Translations under genes and position numbers: made by a program
Part shown: piece after piece, positions 63,292 to 64,000 of the stretch
How the letters are laid out: each line of letters begins with the position of its first letter
Numbering within the stretch: position 1 is the first letter of the stretch
NCBI RefSeq assembly: GCF_021390675.1
Contig: NZ_JAJEJV010000004.1
Coordinates: forward strand, 3,286,001 to 3,350,000
DNA length: 64,000 nt
Source: Dyella sp. 2HG41-7
GTDB taxonomy: Bacteria; Pseudomonadota; Gammaproteobacteria; Xanthomonadales; Rhodanobacteraceae
Reading direction: 5' to 3'
Notes under the pieces: model-generated
Database searches by the model: none
Seen by the model: only the letters and a program-made list of their open reading frames with translations
Told to the model about the DNA's origin: nothing

Positions 63292-64000
63292 TCAGCCCAG
63301 CTGCATGCCGTGCGACAAGCCCGGCGGCGGCCAGTTTTCCAGCTTCATGCCCAGGGCGAGACCACGCACGCCGAGGACATCTTTGATTTCCGTGAGCGAC
63401 TTTTTGCCAAGGTTCGGCGTCTTCAGCAGCTCCACTTCGGTCTTCTGCACGAGATCGCCGATGTAGTAGATGCTCTCGGCCTTCAGGCAGTTCGCCGAAC
63501 GCACGGTGAGCTCCAGATCGTCGATCGGACGGAGCAACAGCGGATCGAAACCGCCCTTTTCCGCCTTGTCCGTGGCGCTCTCGCGGCGCGAGAAGTCACC
63601 GAACACCGACAACTGATCGTTGAGGATTTCAGCGGCTTTGCGAACCGCATCTTCCGCACCGATGGTGCCGTTGGTTTCGATGTCCAGCACGAGCTTGTCG
63701 AGGTTGGTGCGCTGCTCGACACGAGCGGCGTCCACTTCGTAAGCCACGCGCAGCACCGGCGCGAACGACGCGTCGAGTTGCAGGCGACCGATCGGGCGAG
63801 CTTCGTCATCGGGATGCTGACGCGAGCTGGCCGGCTGGTAGCCGACGCCGCGACGCACCTTCAGACGCATGTTCAGCGCGATGTCCTTGGTGAGGTGGCA
63901 GATCACGTGTTCCGGGTTAATGATCTCCACCGAGTGATCGACGGCGATGTCGCCGGCCGTGACCACACCCTTACCTTTCTTGGCCAGGGTCAGGGTGACT
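63292..64000 (-). CDS. rpoA: RNA polymerase subunit alpha, C-terminal part (5' end outside window)
   Basis: The gene is cut by the window's right edge; about 236 codons of the minus-strand gene are visible. The assembly domain ([45 protein letters not shown]) is partly present, followed by the linker and the C-terminal domain with its UP-element-binding helices: [66 protein letters not shown]. The C-terminal tail GLSHGMQLG is normal. It is the expected neighbour of rplQ. Confidence 0.97.
   Translation of the reverse strand, partial: VTLTLAKKGKGVVTAGDIAVDHSVEIINPEHVICHLTKDIALNMRLKVRRGVGYQPASSRQHPDDEARPIGRLQLDASFAPVLRVAYEVDAARVEQRTNLDKLVLDIETNGTIGAEDAVRKAAEILNDQLSVFGDFSRRESATDKAEKGGFDPLLLRPIDDLELTVRSANCLKAESIYYIGDLVQKTEVELLKTPNLGKKSLTEIKDVLGVRGLALGMKLENWPPPGLSHGMQLG

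Overview
The window is a compact, GC-rich chromosomal segment of a gammaproteobacterium. The gene order is that of the Xanthomonadales: dapD-arsC-dapE, glnD, map, rpsB-tsf-pyrH-frr-uppS-cdsA-rseP-bamA-lpxD-fabZ-lpxA-lpxB-rnhB-dnaE-accA, tilS, and pmbA-darP-tldD-yhdP-rng. The mix of accessory genes and the departures from the Xanthomonas layout point to the Rhodanobacteraceae (Dyella, Luteibacter, Rhodanobacter and relatives). That is an inference from gene order and protein character, not a database result. I see no prophage, IS element, CRISPR array, tRNA or rRNA gene.

Layout. 1-8.9 kb: the 3' end of parC, a secreted hypothetical protein, an esterase-like hydrolase, a two-gene small EamA/SMR-type transporter, an orphan acyl carrier protein with its own ketoacyl synthase, a NUDIX hydrolase, then a phosphodiester-glycosidase lipoprotein translationally coupled to a penicillin-acylase-family protein. 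8.9-15.5 kb (minus strand): lysine/diaminopimelate genes (dapE, arsC-like, dapD), a PepSY-type membrane protein, glnD and map. 15.5-35.5 kb: translation and envelope housekeeping on the plus strand. This includes S2, EF-Ts, UMP kinase, ribosome recycling factor, undecaprenyl-PP synthase, CDP-DAG synthase, RseP, BamA, the lipid A genes, RNase HII, DNA polymerase III alpha and AccA. 35.5-51.3 kb: NYN/LOTUS RNA-binding protein, tilS, an MFS pump with a strong palindromic operator, xseB, DUF4870, the TldD/PmbA protease pair flanking DarP, a di-iron hydroxylase, YhdP, RNase G and a Mug-like glycosylase. 51.5-62.5 kb: an RND efflux permease and adaptor, two multihaem cytochromes c, a secreted peptide-amidase-like enzyme, a class B3 metallo-beta-lactamase, and dsbB overlapping a class II DAHP synthase. 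62.6-64 kb: rplQ and the 3' part of rpoA.

The most notable signals are absences and variants rather than a new large system. dxr is missing from the cdsA-rseP junction, xseB lacks its usual ispA/dxs partners, and skp is missing between bamA and lpxD. Together the first two suggest that the isoprenoid precursor genes have been rearranged or replaced. Other points are the RGG-rich tail on ribosomal protein S2, a Mug-family glycosylase whose usual catalytic Asn position reads Ala, an RND pump lacking the TM10 lysine, a nested palindromic mobile-type repeat at 42.3 kb, and several tightly overlapping gene pairs of unlinked function.
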